Of a stretch of DNA of 11,500 bases, positions 1-7,081 are shown in pieces. The DNA lies in the NCBI GenBank assembly GCA_016934135.1, contig JAFGTK010000172.1, forward strand, positions 1 to 11,500, read 5' to 3'. Position 1 is the first letter of the stretch. Each line of letters starts with the position of its first letter. Position numbers and translations under genes: made by a program. The notes under the pieces were generated by a model. The model saw only the letters and a program-made list of their open reading frames with translations. It was not told the origin of the DNA and searched no databases. Source of the stretch: Deltaproteobacteria bacterium (lineage in GTDB: Bacteria > Desulfobacterota > Desulfomonilia > UBA1062).

Positions 1-527
1 CCCATGTCAATAGCGGTATGAACATTCGGCAGCCGGTCATCCACCACGACACACTTTTCAGGGGTCATGCCGTAGAGCTCCATAATCTTGTAGTAGGGGT
101 ATGGCCTGGGCTTTGGAATAAAGTCCATATACTCTATGGTAAACCGGTCGCTGAACAGATCGGAGATCCCCAGGGCATCCAGAACACGGTTCACATATTC
201 GACAGAACCGTTTGAGAACACGATCAGTTCATAGGGTATCTTCTTGAGAGTGTCCCTGAGTTTTTCATCCGGCTTCAGAAGATCTTTCACCGGCACGTCA
301 TGAACATCCTTCAGGTATTCTTCCGGATCAACACCGTAATGCTTCATGAGCCCGCCCAAGGTGGACCCATAGGTCTGTATGTATTCTTTTCTTAACACTC
401 TGGCTTTTTCCAGATCAATCCTGCACCAGGACATGACATAGTTATCGATCTTCTTGTTTACAAGAGGAAACGGACCGGTCCCCTTCTGGTACAATGTGTC
501 ATCGACATCAAGAAAAACCATCTTCAT
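1..527 (-). CDS. HAD-family hydrolase, pyrimidine 5'-nucleotidase-like (partial, C-terminus off the left edge)
   Basis: Reading leftward from the ATG at 527-525, 175 codons are open and run off the window, so the C-terminus is missing. The protein begins MKMVFLDVDDTLY, which is HAD motif I (DxDxT, nucleophile Asp7 in DVDDT). The order continues with motif II (FSNGS, around residue 107), the motif III lysine (in IPKPRP) and motif IV (VVVDDR). The helical cap between motifs I and II, with YGSTLGGLMKHYGVD and a VHDVP segment, matches the SDT1/YjjG-like pyrimidine 5'-nucleotidase subfamily; this assignment is from family memory. Such enzymes dephosphorylate nucleotides or other small phosphates in the cytosol; the true substrate is unknown. 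An AAGGGG Shine-Dalgarno lies 8 bases before the ATG. It sits 140 bases after the prenyltransferase stop, behind a likely promoter of its own. An upstream ATG at the GCATGC is out of frame. Confidence 0.85.
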   Translation of the reverse strand, partial: MKMVFLDVDDTLYQKGTGPFPLVNKKIDNYVMSWCRIDLEKARVLRKEYIQTYGSTLGGLMKHYGVDPEEYLKDVHDVPVKDLLKPDEKLRDTLKKIPYELIVFSNGSVEYVNRVLDALGISDLFSDRFTIEYMDFIPKPRPYPYYKIMELYGMTPEKCVVVDDRLPNVHTAIDM

Positions 528-608
528 ACAGCATGCCCCTTGAAAATACTCTCCTCTTCACACGCCTTTCTTCTCATCAGAATAATCTCAAACCACATCA
601 AGGCGGAA

Positions 609-637
609 AATATATCATAACTATTTACAAAAGTCGA
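609..637 (-). promoter_or_regulatory. Probable sigma70-type promoter for the HAD hydrolase gene
   Basis: On the minus strand a -35-like TCGACT (637-632) is followed by a 17-base spacer and a -10-like TATATT (614-609). The bases TGA directly before the -10 make it an extended -10 element. The site lies in the gap after the prenyltransferase stop, about 80 bases upstream of the HAD start codon. The match to TTGACA is 4/6 and to TATAAT 5/6. It suggests that the HAD gene can be transcribed apart from the ruv operon. Confidence 0.45.
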
Positions 638-667
638 GCCTTTCATACAACTGCTTGTATTTCCGTG

Positions 668-1561
668 TTATCCCTGTTGCAGGAATAACCCCGCTGCAAG
701 CAGTATCGGGGTGGAGATATTGATAACCACGTTTCTGGTCATATATGGAAGAAGACCCGGGATATCGTCTGCATAGCGGACAACGCCTTTTATAGTAGCT
801 GCCGCGATAAGCAACGTGGCAAGCCCGAGTAAGCTTGCCAGAGGGAATATGCCCGATACATAGCCCGCAAGTATGGGCACATAGGCGGCAAGAAGAATGA
901 TGGTATAAACCTTTGCCGAGGCCTTTCTGCCGATTACTATGGGCAGATGCCACCTTCCCACGGCAGTGTCGGCCTCTACGTCCGGGAACTGATTGAGCAG
1001 CAGGAGATCGCTTACAAGAAAAAACGGCACGAGCGAGGCAGTAAATGATATCCAGGAATAGCTGCCGGTCAGTGCGAAATCCGTACCCATAACCATGAGC
1101 GGGCCGAAACCCAGCCCCGGCACGATAAGGCAGACAACCGGGTTCTTTGTGAAGACCGTTGTATATGCTGCAACAGTGATAATGCCCACAAGCCCCAGCG
1201 GCAGAAGCCATATGCCTCTTACATACAGAAAGTAAATTCCTATTGCAGCCGTGATGATCAGTGTAAGAACACCTGTAATCAGGGCATAATGGGCCTTGTC
1301 CGGATTTGCCGGCAGAGCGCCGCTTCCCCCGGAGAACGGGGTCGGTCTGGTGATGAGATCCAGCCCGCTTTTAAAGTCATAGTATTCATTCAGCGCGTTC
1401 ACACTGATATGTGCACACAGGGCGCCTGCAAGAATCAGCACCACATGGTAGAGGTTTATGGAAAAACCGGAAAATGCCGCTGTTGCCACTCCCAGCACCA
1501 CGCATGCAGGGGTAAGGGTAAGAAAAGACAGTTTCATGGGACCGAAGATTGCACTATTCAT
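668..1561 (-). CDS. UbiA-family polyprenyltransferase, MenA-like
   Basis: A 297-residue, very hydrophobic protein with about eight to nine membrane segments, the usual size for UbiA enzymes. These intramembrane enzymes move a polyprenyl group from its diphosphate onto an aromatic acceptor, with Mg2+ held by two Asp-rich motifs. Both motifs are visible: NEYYDFKSGLD (N58, D62, D68) and NQFPDVEADTAVGR (N190, D194, D198). The SGGSG/LP segment after the first motif resembles MenA (dihydroxynaphthoate prenyltransferase), so menaquinone synthesis is possible, but no other men gene is here and the acceptor is not determined. The frame is open to an ATG at 1690, but that N-terminus (rich in Arg and Ser) lies inside ruvB. 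I chose the ATG at 1561: it begins MNSAIFGPMKLSFL, has GGAG 10 bases upstream, and overlaps the ruvB stop by 8 bases (ATGAATAG). It is the last gene of the yebC-ruv block. Confidence 0.88.
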   Translation of the reverse strand: MNSAIFGPMKLSFLTLTPACVVLGVATAAFSGFSINLYHVVLILAGALCAHISVNALNEYYDFKSGLDLITRPTPFSGGSGALPANPDKAHYALITGVLTLIITAAIGIYFLYVRGIWLLPLGLVGIITVAAYTTVFTKNPVVCLIVPGLGFGPLMVMGTDFALTGSYSWISFTASLVPFFLVSDLLLLNQFPDVEADTAVGRWHLPIVIGRKASAKVYTIILLAAYVPILAGYVSGIFPLASLLGLATLLIAAATIKGVVRYADDIPGLLPYMTRNVVINISTPILLAAGLFLQQG

Positions 1562-2579
1562 CACTAAATATCTCCATCTGTTTTTGTTTTTCATCTGCAT
1601 CAAGGAGTGCATATGCCTTTGCACACACCTCCCTGCCCCGGGGTGTGCGCCTGATATAGCCCTTCTGAATGAGGTACGGCTCGTAGACATCCTCTATGGT
1701 GTCCTTGTCCTCGCCCATGGAAGCAGCCAGGGATTCTATGCCAACCGGTCCTCCGGAGAACGAATTTATCATGGTTTCGAGGATCTTCCTGTCCATCCTG
1801 TCAAGGCCGGAATTGTCGATATCGAGCCTGTTCAGAGCCATATCCGAGATATCCGGGGTAATGACGCCGTTAGATAGAACATCTGCAAAATCGCGGACCC
1901 TCCTGAGCAGGCGGTTCGCAATCCGCGGTGTTCCCCGAGAGCGTCTGGCGATCTCGTAAAGGCCGTTGTCATCCGAAGATATGCTCAATATCCCGGAGGT
2001 TCTTTTCAGGATACTTGCCAGTTCATCTATGCTGTAGAATTCCAGGTGGCCGATTATGCCGAAGCGGTCGCGCAGCGGAGATGTGATCATGCCAGCTCTG
2101 GTCGTTGCAGCGACAAGGGTGAAGGGATTCAGGTCTATGCGTATGGACCTGGCAGACGGTCCCTGGCCGATAATGATATCCAGCTTGAACTCTTCCATGG
2201 CAGGGTACAGGATCTCTTCAATGGCATTGCCCAGGCGGTGTATCTCATCGATGAACAGCACATCGTTGGGTTCGAGGTTTGTTAGGATGGCGGCAAGATC
2301 GCCGGATTTTTCAATGGCAGGACCGCTCGTGACCCGCAGTCCCACATCGCTCTCATGCGCAATGATATATGCCAGCGTTGTCTTGCCGAGACCGGGAGGA
2401 CCGTAGAACAGACAGTGATCAAGGGGTTCCCTGCGTGAGCGTGCCGCCTGGATGAATACATCGAGGTTTTCCTTAAGGGCAGTCTGGCCGACATATTCAC
2501 TCAGTGTGCGCGGCCTGATATTGGCTTCGAACTCAACCTCGCCCCGGTCAGTAAGGGTACCTTCCAGCTCTGTTCTCAT
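1554..2579 (-). CDS. ruvB: Holliday junction branch migration ATPase RuvB
   Basis: A full-length 341-residue AAA+ motor that forms hexameric rings on each side of RuvA and pumps DNA through the Holliday junction. Walker A is GPPGLGKTT (residues 60-68), Walker B is LFIDEIHR (108-115), followed by the AATTRAG sensor region (about 158-163) and the arginine-finger stretch SPLRDRFG (167-174). The sensor-2 segment RGTPRIANRLLRR lies near residues 215-227. A C-terminal winged-helix DNA-binding domain carries GGPVGIESLAASMGED and ends with YIRRTPRGR. The start ATG (2579-2577) shares one base with the ruvA stop (TAATG). Its AAGGA lies within the last ruvA codons, implying translational coupling. The N-terminal extension before FEANIRPRTL is ordinary for the family. 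Confidence 0.98.
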   Translation of the reverse strand: MRTELEGTLTDRGEVEFEANIRPRTLSEYVGQTALKENLDVFIQAARSRREPLDHCLFYGPPGLGKTTLAYIIAHESDVGLRVTSGPAIEKSGDLAAILTNLEPNDVLFIDEIHRLGNAIEEILYPAMEEFKLDIIIGQGPSARSIRIDLNPFTLVAATTRAGMITSPLRDRFGIIGHLEFYSIDELASILKRTSGILSISSDDNGLYEIARRSRGTPRIANRLLRRVRDFADVLSNGVITPDISDMALNRLDIDNSGLDRMDRKILETMINSFSGGPVGIESLAASMGEDKDTIEDVYEPYLIQKGYIRRTPRGREVCAKAYALLDADEKQKQMEIFSDE

Positions 2580-3148
2580 TACATCAATTCCTTCAATGCC
2601 CCGCGCACCAGGTCTTCTACACTGTCTGCCTTCACACAGCCCACTGACCTGCGTGCCTGGGTCTCAGAATACCCCAATGCAACAAGGGCTGCAACAGCAT
2701 CTTCACTGATATTTACCGGGCCGCCTGTCCTGGCGCGTACCTTGTAGAGCTTTGCGATCTTTTCCCTGAGTTCCAGCACGATCCTCTGGGCACTCTTTTT
2801 TCCTATACCCGGCAGGGTGCTGAGATAGCTGATGTTCTCGTTTACCACCTCATCCAGGAACTGGTTCGGGTCTATGCCGGATATGACATTCATGGCAGTC
2901 TTTGGCCCTACCCCCGAGACATTCAAAAGCAGCGAAAAGATCTCCTTCTGCCTCAGATCAATAAAGCCGTAGAGATCCATGGAATCTTCCCGCGCGATGA
3001 GCGTCGTGAAAAGGGTTGCCTCGTCTCCGCAGACAAGACTCAAAGAGGTGCCTGAAGGAACATGCACGAGATAACCCACGCCAGAGACCATGAGCGTTAT
3101 GTCTGATCCGGAATTCTGGACAACCTCCCCCTTGAGCATGCTGATCAT
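2579..3148 (-). CDS. ruvA: Holliday junction DNA-binding subunit RuvA
   Basis: A 189-residue protein, close to the usual 190-205. RuvA tetramers hold the four-way junction in a square-planar form and dock RuvB. Domain I is the N-terminal OB fold (MISMLKGEVV, then GVGYLVHV and the DLYGF region). Domain II has two helix-hairpin-helix motifs, NVSGVGPKTA (about 76-85) and TLPGIGKKSA (about 111-120). Domain III, which binds RuvB, is the C-terminal EDAVAALVALGYSETQA helical unit. The open frame extends 13 codons upstream, but the ATG at 3148 matches the family N-terminus, has AAGGAG 8 bases upstream, and forms an ATGA overlap with the ruvC stop. Confidence 0.97.
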   Translation of the reverse strand: MISMLKGEVVQNSGSDITLMVSGVGYLVHVPSGTSLSLVCGDEATLFTTLIAREDSMDLYGFIDLRQKEIFSLLLNVSGVGPKTAMNVISGIDPNQFLDEVVNENISYLSTLPGIGKKSAQRIVLELREKIAKLYKVRARTGGPVNISEDAVAALVALGYSETQARRSVGCVKADSVEDLVRGALKELM

Positions 3149-3645
3149 TGAGTAAGCTCCTTGAAACGCCTGCACGATGAATGGCACACCCCGATAGCCA
3201 GTGCATCGGATGCATCGCGTGAAGAGATCAGGTCTTTGGGAAGATGGAGTATGGTAGTGATCATGGAATAGATCTGCTCCTTGTCTGCCCGGCCGTATCC
3301 GCAGGTGGCCTTTTTCACCTCTGTGGGCGTATACTCGAACACAGGGATATCCATAAGCGTTGCTGCAAGGATGATCGCCCCTCTGGCATGTCCGAGCTTG
3401 AGAGCGCTCTGGGCGTTTACAGCATGAAACGATGTTTCTATGGCGACCTCCGCAGGCCGGTAACTCCTGAACACATCGCTCAGCCCAAGAAATATCTCTT
3501 TGAGCCTGCCTACCAGATCAGTCGATTTCGGCCTGATGGTCCCATGTGATACATAAGCAATGCTGCTTGCCGAGGCTGAATTGACCTTAAGCATGCCATA
3601 GCCTGTTGCACGTGTTCCGGGATCGATGCCGCAGATAACCATCAT
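3145..3645 (-). CDS. ruvC: Holliday junction endonuclease RuvC
   Basis: A 166-residue (165 if the second ATG is used) RNase H-fold resolvase that nicks two opposite strands of a Holliday junction as a dimer. The N-terminus MMVICGIDPGTRATGYG is the family hallmark. All four catalytic acids are present: D8 (IDPG), E70 (VAIE), and D144 and D147 (DASDALAIG), corresponding to D7, E66, D138 and D141 of the E. coli enzyme. The two tandem ATGs (3645 and 3642) are both consistent with the yebC stop, overlapping it by four bases (ATGA) or one base. No good Shine-Dalgarno is visible, so translation is probably coupled to yebC. Confidence 0.97.
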   Translation of the reverse strand: MMVICGIDPGTRATGYGMLKVNSASASSIAYVSHGTIRPKSTDLVGRLKEIFLGLSDVFRSYRPAEVAIETSFHAVNAQSALKLGHARGAIILAATLMDIPVFEYTPTEVKKATCGYGRADKEQIYSMITTILHLPKDLISSRDASDALAIGVCHSSCRRFKELTQ

Positions 3646-4391
3646 GCCTGCAGCTGTGCCATTTCCTCGTCGTCAATATCAAAGTTGGAAGCGATGGACT
3701 GCACATCGTCAAGGTCTTCCAGTGCATCCAGCAGTTTCAAGGCCTGCAGGGCCTGTTTTCCGGTCAGGGTCACGTTTGTCTGCGGAACCATCTGCACTTC
3801 GATCTGGGTGTAGCTGATGGAATTGTTATCAAGGGCCTCACGCACGGTCTCTATATCTTCGGGAGAAAACAGGATCTCAAACACATCGCCCTGGTCAGAG
3901 ATGTCATCCACGCCGGCATCCAGCATGATACCGTAGAGCGTGTCTTCATCCACTGCGCTTTTGTCAATGGATGCATAGCCTTTCTTGTCGAACATCCAGC
4001 TTACACAGCCTGTCTCGCCCAGGTTGCCGTTGTACTTGGTGAAAAGATGCCTGATATCCGCAACTGCACGGTTCTTGTTGTCTGTAAGGACGTTTACCAG
4101 AACAGCCATGCCGCCCGGTCCATATCCTTCATAGGAGTTCTCTTCAAGGTTATATCCTTCCAGCTCGCCGGTGCCTTTTTTAATGGCACGTTCGATGTTG
4201 TCTTTAGGCATGTTGGAAGCCTTTGCAGTAGCTACTGCCGACCGCAGACGGGCATTGCCGTCGAGGTCGCCGCCGCCCATGCGGGCCGCAACTGTAATTT
4301 CTTTTATGAGCCTGCTGAAGACCTTGCCTCTTTTGGCATCCGCAGCACCTTTTTTGTGCTTGATCGAACTCCATTTATTATGACCGGACAT
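3642..4391 (-). CDS. yebC: YebC/PmpR (TACO1) family protein
   Basis: A 249-residue protein of the usual length. It begins MSGHNKWSSIKHKKGAADAK, the near-invariant YebC signature, followed by FSRLIKEI and NARLRSAVATAKASNMPKDNIERAIKKG. The middle region NSYEGYGPGGMAVLVNVLTDNKNR and the C-terminal ANFDI-like segment (SNFDIDDEEM) also fit. Members have been described as DNA-binding regulators; more recent work links some of them to ribosomes stalled at proline runs. Which role applies here is not visible. The frame is open to 4436, but the ATG at 4391 matches the family start and has GGAGG 6 bases upstream. It is the first gene of the yebC-ruvCAB-prenyltransferase block, the common arrangement beside ruvC in many bacteria. 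Confidence 0.96.
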   Translation of the reverse strand: MSGHNKWSSIKHKKGAADAKRGKVFSRLIKEITVAARMGGGDLDGNARLRSAVATAKASNMPKDNIERAIKKGTGELEGYNLEENSYEGYGPGGMAVLVNVLTDNKNRAVADIRHLFTKYNGNLGETGCVSWMFDKKGYASIDKSAVDEDTLYGIMLDAGVDDISDQGDVFEILFSPEDIETVREALDNNSISYTQIEVQMVPQTNVTLTGKQALQALKLLDALEDLDDVQSIASNFDIDDEEMAQLQA

Positions 4392-4715
4392 ACATATCCT
4401 CCCATTCTTGTTTATTACATTCAGCCCTTCTAGCATAGAGTATACATTCTGACAAGATAGCTGTATGCTTTGTTAAGCCACGCTTTCAGAACGATCAACC
4501 ACTATATTCATACTGTTTTTCATCCATCATTGATGAACCCTCAAAATCTAAAAGCAAGTTCAGTGACTTTTTTGCGAAGCTATCAAAATTGAGATAAGAA
4601 AAAATGCAGATATATCTGATTAATGAGAAGTCATATGCACATATGTAATACACGAACACGGCTGCTCATGGATAGCAATTGGTATCGCAGATAATACTGA
4701 ATTTGGTTTGTTTGT
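4392..4715. other. Intergenic gap between the TRAP operon end and yebC
   Basis: This 324-base AT-rich stretch has no credible gene on either strand. The yebC promoter should be here: the best -10-like element on the minus strand is TATACT (4444-4439), but no convincing -35 lies 16-18 bases upstream. A TTAACA further upstream (inside CTTAACAAAGC) is misplaced. Small dyads are present: TTCATC (4519-4524) with GATGAA (4532-4537), and a near-palindrome GATAGCAATTGGTATC (4671-4686, 14 of 16 symmetric). Their function is unknown. Confidence 0.5.
4599..4618 (-). terminator. Weak terminator-like palindrome plus T-run after the DUF6125-like gene
   Basis: On the minus strand the perfect palindrome CAGATATATCTG (4618-4607) is followed within two bases by six T (4604-4599). 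The hairpin would be only four to five AT-rich pairs, so intrinsic termination would be inefficient. It is the best candidate for ending the TRAP operon transcript before yebC; Rho-dependent termination or read-through is equally possible. Confidence 0.25.
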
Positions 4716-5477
4716 TCATGCTACGCTATCGTCTGGAAGAATGAATCTCCATGAGCAATACCAATCTTCAGGGTGATCATCGGGCGGGCATCCAAGACAT
4801 TCCACTGTGATTCTTGGATCGATTGTCTGTGCAAACGACCTGTACTCGACAATGCCTGTTGATTTGCAGGGATAGTCGTCCAAGCCCTTTTTTTTCCTGG
4901 TTGTCTGCACTATGCATTCATTCATCTGAAAGATAACACTGCCGGGAGACTCGTCCAGGATGGATTGAACATTTATCTGGTGATATGGTCTGAACCTGAG
5001 GGCTTTCTTCAATCCGTCAAGACCTGCATACTCCCCGAGCCCAAGAAACTCTTTTATAGTACTGGCTTCAACCGAGCAATATCTACCCACACAGCTCCCG
5101 GCAGACCTTTGTGCATCAAGAACGGTATATTTACTTTCAATTTCCTGGAACCAGATCCCGTCGGAAGCGAGCCAGTTGGCCCCCAAGGATTTTATAAGGT
5201 TCATAAGACCATCTCTGGACATATTCAACAGGGGGGTTGGAATATTGTTTTCCACTTCAAACCCAAGTGTTTTCCCCAATCTTTTCATCTGAACCCGGCA
5301 ACTCTTTTTCCATGTATTATTAATAAGTTCAAGGGCCCTTGTCATCCCAAACTGATGCACAGCTTCATTAAAGTATAAGCCATGATGTACGAGTATCTGA
5401 TGAAACATCAGGATAACCAGCTCTGCCAATTGTTCGTTTGTCAGGTCTTGAGGGCTTTCAATCTGATTTTTTTCCAT
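4716..5477 (-). CDS. Conserved protein of unknown function, DUF6125-like, with C-terminal cysteine cluster
   Basis: A 253-residue soluble protein with no signal peptide or membrane segment. I recognise its pattern as that of DUF6125 proteins found in anaerobic Desulfobacterota; this is from memory. The N-terminal half is helical (LAELVILMFHQILVHHG, then ALELINNTWKKS), followed by NWLASDGIWFQEIE (W102, D106, W109). The C-terminal half holds conserved-looking Cys and His: C129 and C134, C188 (FQMNEC), C204 (DYPCKSTG), then C227, C230, H235 and C241 in ECLGCPPDDHPEDWYC. The pattern C-x2-C-x10-C would suit a metal or Fe-S site, but that is inference. Start: the ATG at 5477 has AAAGGG about 11 bases upstream. 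It is the last gene of the TRAP/SDR operon, 58 bases after the second SDR, so a role in the same pathway is likely but unproven. Confidence 0.8.
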   Translation of the reverse strand: MEKNQIESPQDLTNEQLAELVILMFHQILVHHGLYFNEAVHQFGMTRALELINNTWKKSCRVQMKRLGKTLGFEVENNIPTPLLNMSRDGLMNLIKSLGANWLASDGIWFQEIESKYTVLDAQRSAGSCVGRYCSVEASTIKEFLGLGEYAGLDGLKKALRFRPYHQINVQSILDESPGSVIFQMNECIVQTTRKKKGLDDYPCKSTGIVEYRSFAQTIDPRITVECLGCPPDDHPEDWYCSWRFILPDDSVA

Positions 5478-5535
5478 AGCTGATTCACCCTTTCTCTGTT
5501 GTTTGAAGATAGTTACAGGATAATCTTAACGAGCT

Positions 5536-6288
5536 TCACACCATCAGTATTCCGCCGTTCACATCCAGGATCTTGCCCGTTATAAAGTTGGACGCCTGAG
5601 ATGCCAGAAAAACAACCGCCTCGGCAATGTCTTCCGGCCGGCCTAATCTTCCAATAGGTACCATCTCATCCCGGTATGGTTCATTTTCCGTCATTGGTGT
5701 TGCAATCGGTCCCGGGGCAATACCATTAACATAGATACCGTACTTCATCCCGTTTTTGGCAGCCCATTTTACAAAGGCATGTATCCCGCCTTTTGATGCG
5801 CAATAGTGAGGGCCTGCAAGGACACCGCCTACTCTTCCTGCAATGGAACCCATGCAGACAATCTTACCGCCGCCATTTTTCTTCATATAGGGCCATACAG
5901 CCTGAGTAACGAGGAAGGTGCCTTTGAGATTTACCTGAATCAACCTGTCCCATTCATCTTCTGTATATTCCTCAAGCTCTTTTGTACTCTCACCAAGTAT
6001 TCCCGCATTGTTTATCAGAATATCAATCCGGCCCCATTTTTTTATCACCTCTGAGACGGTATTATGAACATCGCTTTTACTCAATATATCGAAACGGAAC
6101 TCAAGATATTCCTGTTCCCTTTTCTGAATATCCGCCACGGTATCCGTGCACTCAAGCACATCACATACGGCAATATTCGAGCCTTCGCGGGCAAGTGCAT
6201 CAGCCACTGTTCTGCCAATTCCGCGAGAAGCTCCGGTGACAAGTGCTACCTTACCTGTAAGATCAATAGGTCCGCTGATATCTTTCAT
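5536..6288 (-). CDS. Short-chain dehydrogenase/reductase (SDR), classical type
   Basis: A 250-residue Rossmann-fold oxidoreductase of typical classical SDR size. Members of this branch convert secondary alcohols to ketones or the reverse with NAD(P). The cofactor glycine motif is TGASRGIG (18-25). An Asp at the end of strand beta2 (VCDV, D43) suggests NAD(H) over NADP(H). NNAG is at 93-96. The catalytic tetrad is complete: N120 (VNLKG), S148 (MGSIAG), Y162 and K166 (YCASK). The C-terminus (GRPEDIAEAVVFLAS, then GKILDVNGG) is the usual FabG-like tail. Only three bases separate its start from the upstream SDR stop, and its ribosome site is weak, so translation is probably coupled. It shares an operon with a TRAP transporter, pointing to catabolism of an imported hydroxy or keto acid rather than fatty acid synthesis. 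Substrate unknown. Confidence 0.92.
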   Translation of the reverse strand: MKDISGPIDLTGKVALVTGASRGIGRTVADALAREGSNIAVCDVLECTDTVADIQKREQEYLEFRFDILSKSDVHNTVSEVIKKWGRIDILINNAGILGESTKELEEYTEDEWDRLIQVNLKGTFLVTQAVWPYMKKNGGGKIVCMGSIAGRVGGVLAGPHYCASKGGIHAFVKWAAKNGMKYGIYVNGIAPGPIATPMTENEPYRDEMVPIGRLGRPEDIAEAVVFLASQASNFITGKILDVNGGILMV

Positions 6289-6291
6289 ATT

Positions 6292-7068
6292 CTACTTGTA
6301 CGCGGACCAACCGCCGTCAGTGAGCCAGCCGCCTTCTACAGGAAGGATCGTTCCGGTTATATGACGCGCCCCTGAAGAAACAAGAAACAGGGCCGCTTCA
6401 GCGATATCATCCGGATCCGACATGGCTTTCATGGGGATTCTTTCAATCAGTGCTTTTGGATCTCTCTGACCTTTCTCAATCATATCCCTTATAAGAGGTG
6501 TTAAAACGTATCCAGGGGCAATGGCATTTACCCTGATATTAAATTGGGCCCACTCGCGTGCAAGGATTTTCGTGAGCATATTCACGGCACTTTTCATTGG
6601 GCCATACATTACTAGAGGCAAAGGAGTAAGGCCTGCAATCGACGATATGTTCAGGATGCATCCTGATTTTTGCTTGACCATCTCTTTGCCTGCCCTCCTG
6701 CAGCACAGATAAAGCCCCTTGTAGTCGAGATCAAAGATCTTATCTACGTAGTGCAGGTCCAGATCGAGAATTGACTGCGTAGGATGAGTCGTACCGGCAT
6801 TGTTTATGAGGATATCCACTTTGCCGAATTCGTTGAGAGTCATGTCAAAAAGAAGATTCACATGGTCTTTCCTGGTAACATCTGCCTCTATTGCCAAGGT
6901 TTGTCTTCCGAGTTCCTGTATTTCGCGGGCGGTTTCTCTTGCAGCATCATGATTGATGTCAGGAATGACTATGTGGGCCCCTGCCTGAGCAAGGACCCGT
7001 GCAATCGACCTTCCGATACCTGAGCCGGCACCGGTTACTACAGCGATTTTACCATCCAGCGCACCCAT
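6292..7068 (-). CDS. Short-chain dehydrogenase/reductase (SDR) with Asp in place of the tetrad Asn
   Basis: A 258-residue classical SDR, starting MGALDGKIAVVTGAGSGIG. The glycine motif is TGAGSGIG (12-19). D37 after beta2 (IPDIN) suggests NAD(H). NNAG is at 89-92, the catalytic Ser is S143 (ISSIAG), and Y155/K159 form the YxxxK pair (YGPMK). Unusually, the position that is normally Asn in the vNlkG motif reads FDLDYKG, giving Asp115. A GTG at 7071 directly precedes the chosen ATG at 7068 in frame. An AAAGG lies 7 bases from the GTG and 10 from the ATG, so either could start translation. The gene begins 13 bases after the dctM stop and runs into the second SDR. It is clearly diverged from that SDR in sequence, so the two likely act on different substrates or steps rather than being a recent duplication. 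Confidence 0.92.
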   Translation of the reverse strand: MGALDGKIAVVTGAGSGIGRSIARVLAQAGAHIVIPDINHDAARETAREIQELGRQTLAIEADVTRKDHVNLLFDMTLNEFGKVDILINNAGTTHPTQSILDLDLHYVDKIFDLDYKGLYLCCRRAGKEMVKQKSGCILNISSIAGLTPLPLVMYGPMKSAVNMLTKILAREWAQFNIRVNAIAPGYVLTPLIRDMIEKGQRDPKALIERIPMKAMSDPDDIAEAALFLVSSGARHITGTILPVEGGWLTDGGWSAYK

Positions 7069-7081
7069 CACATCTTAACCT

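Noticed and set aside
645..660. ATACAA-CTGC-TTGTAT hairpin after the prenyltransferase as a terminator
   Set aside because: Six AT-rich pairs and no T-run on either strand.
621..1211. A 196-codon minus-strand frame rich in Cys, His, Arg and Tyr
   Set aside because: It is an alternate frame of the UbiA-family gene, whose Asp-rich motifs are intact in the true frame.
1562..1690. 43-residue N-terminal extension of the prenyltransferase
   Set aside because: It lies wholly within ruvB, is not UbiA-like, and the ATG at 1561 has a good ribosome site.
4450..4490. Sigma54-like TGGCTTAACAAAGC upstream of yebC
   Set aside because: The GG to GC spacing is 9 instead of 10, which sigma54 does not tolerate, and TTGC is absent.
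4631..4644. Two CATATG copies separated by CA as an operator
   Set aside because: CATATG is itself a short palindrome; two copies in an AT-rich gap give no real specificity.
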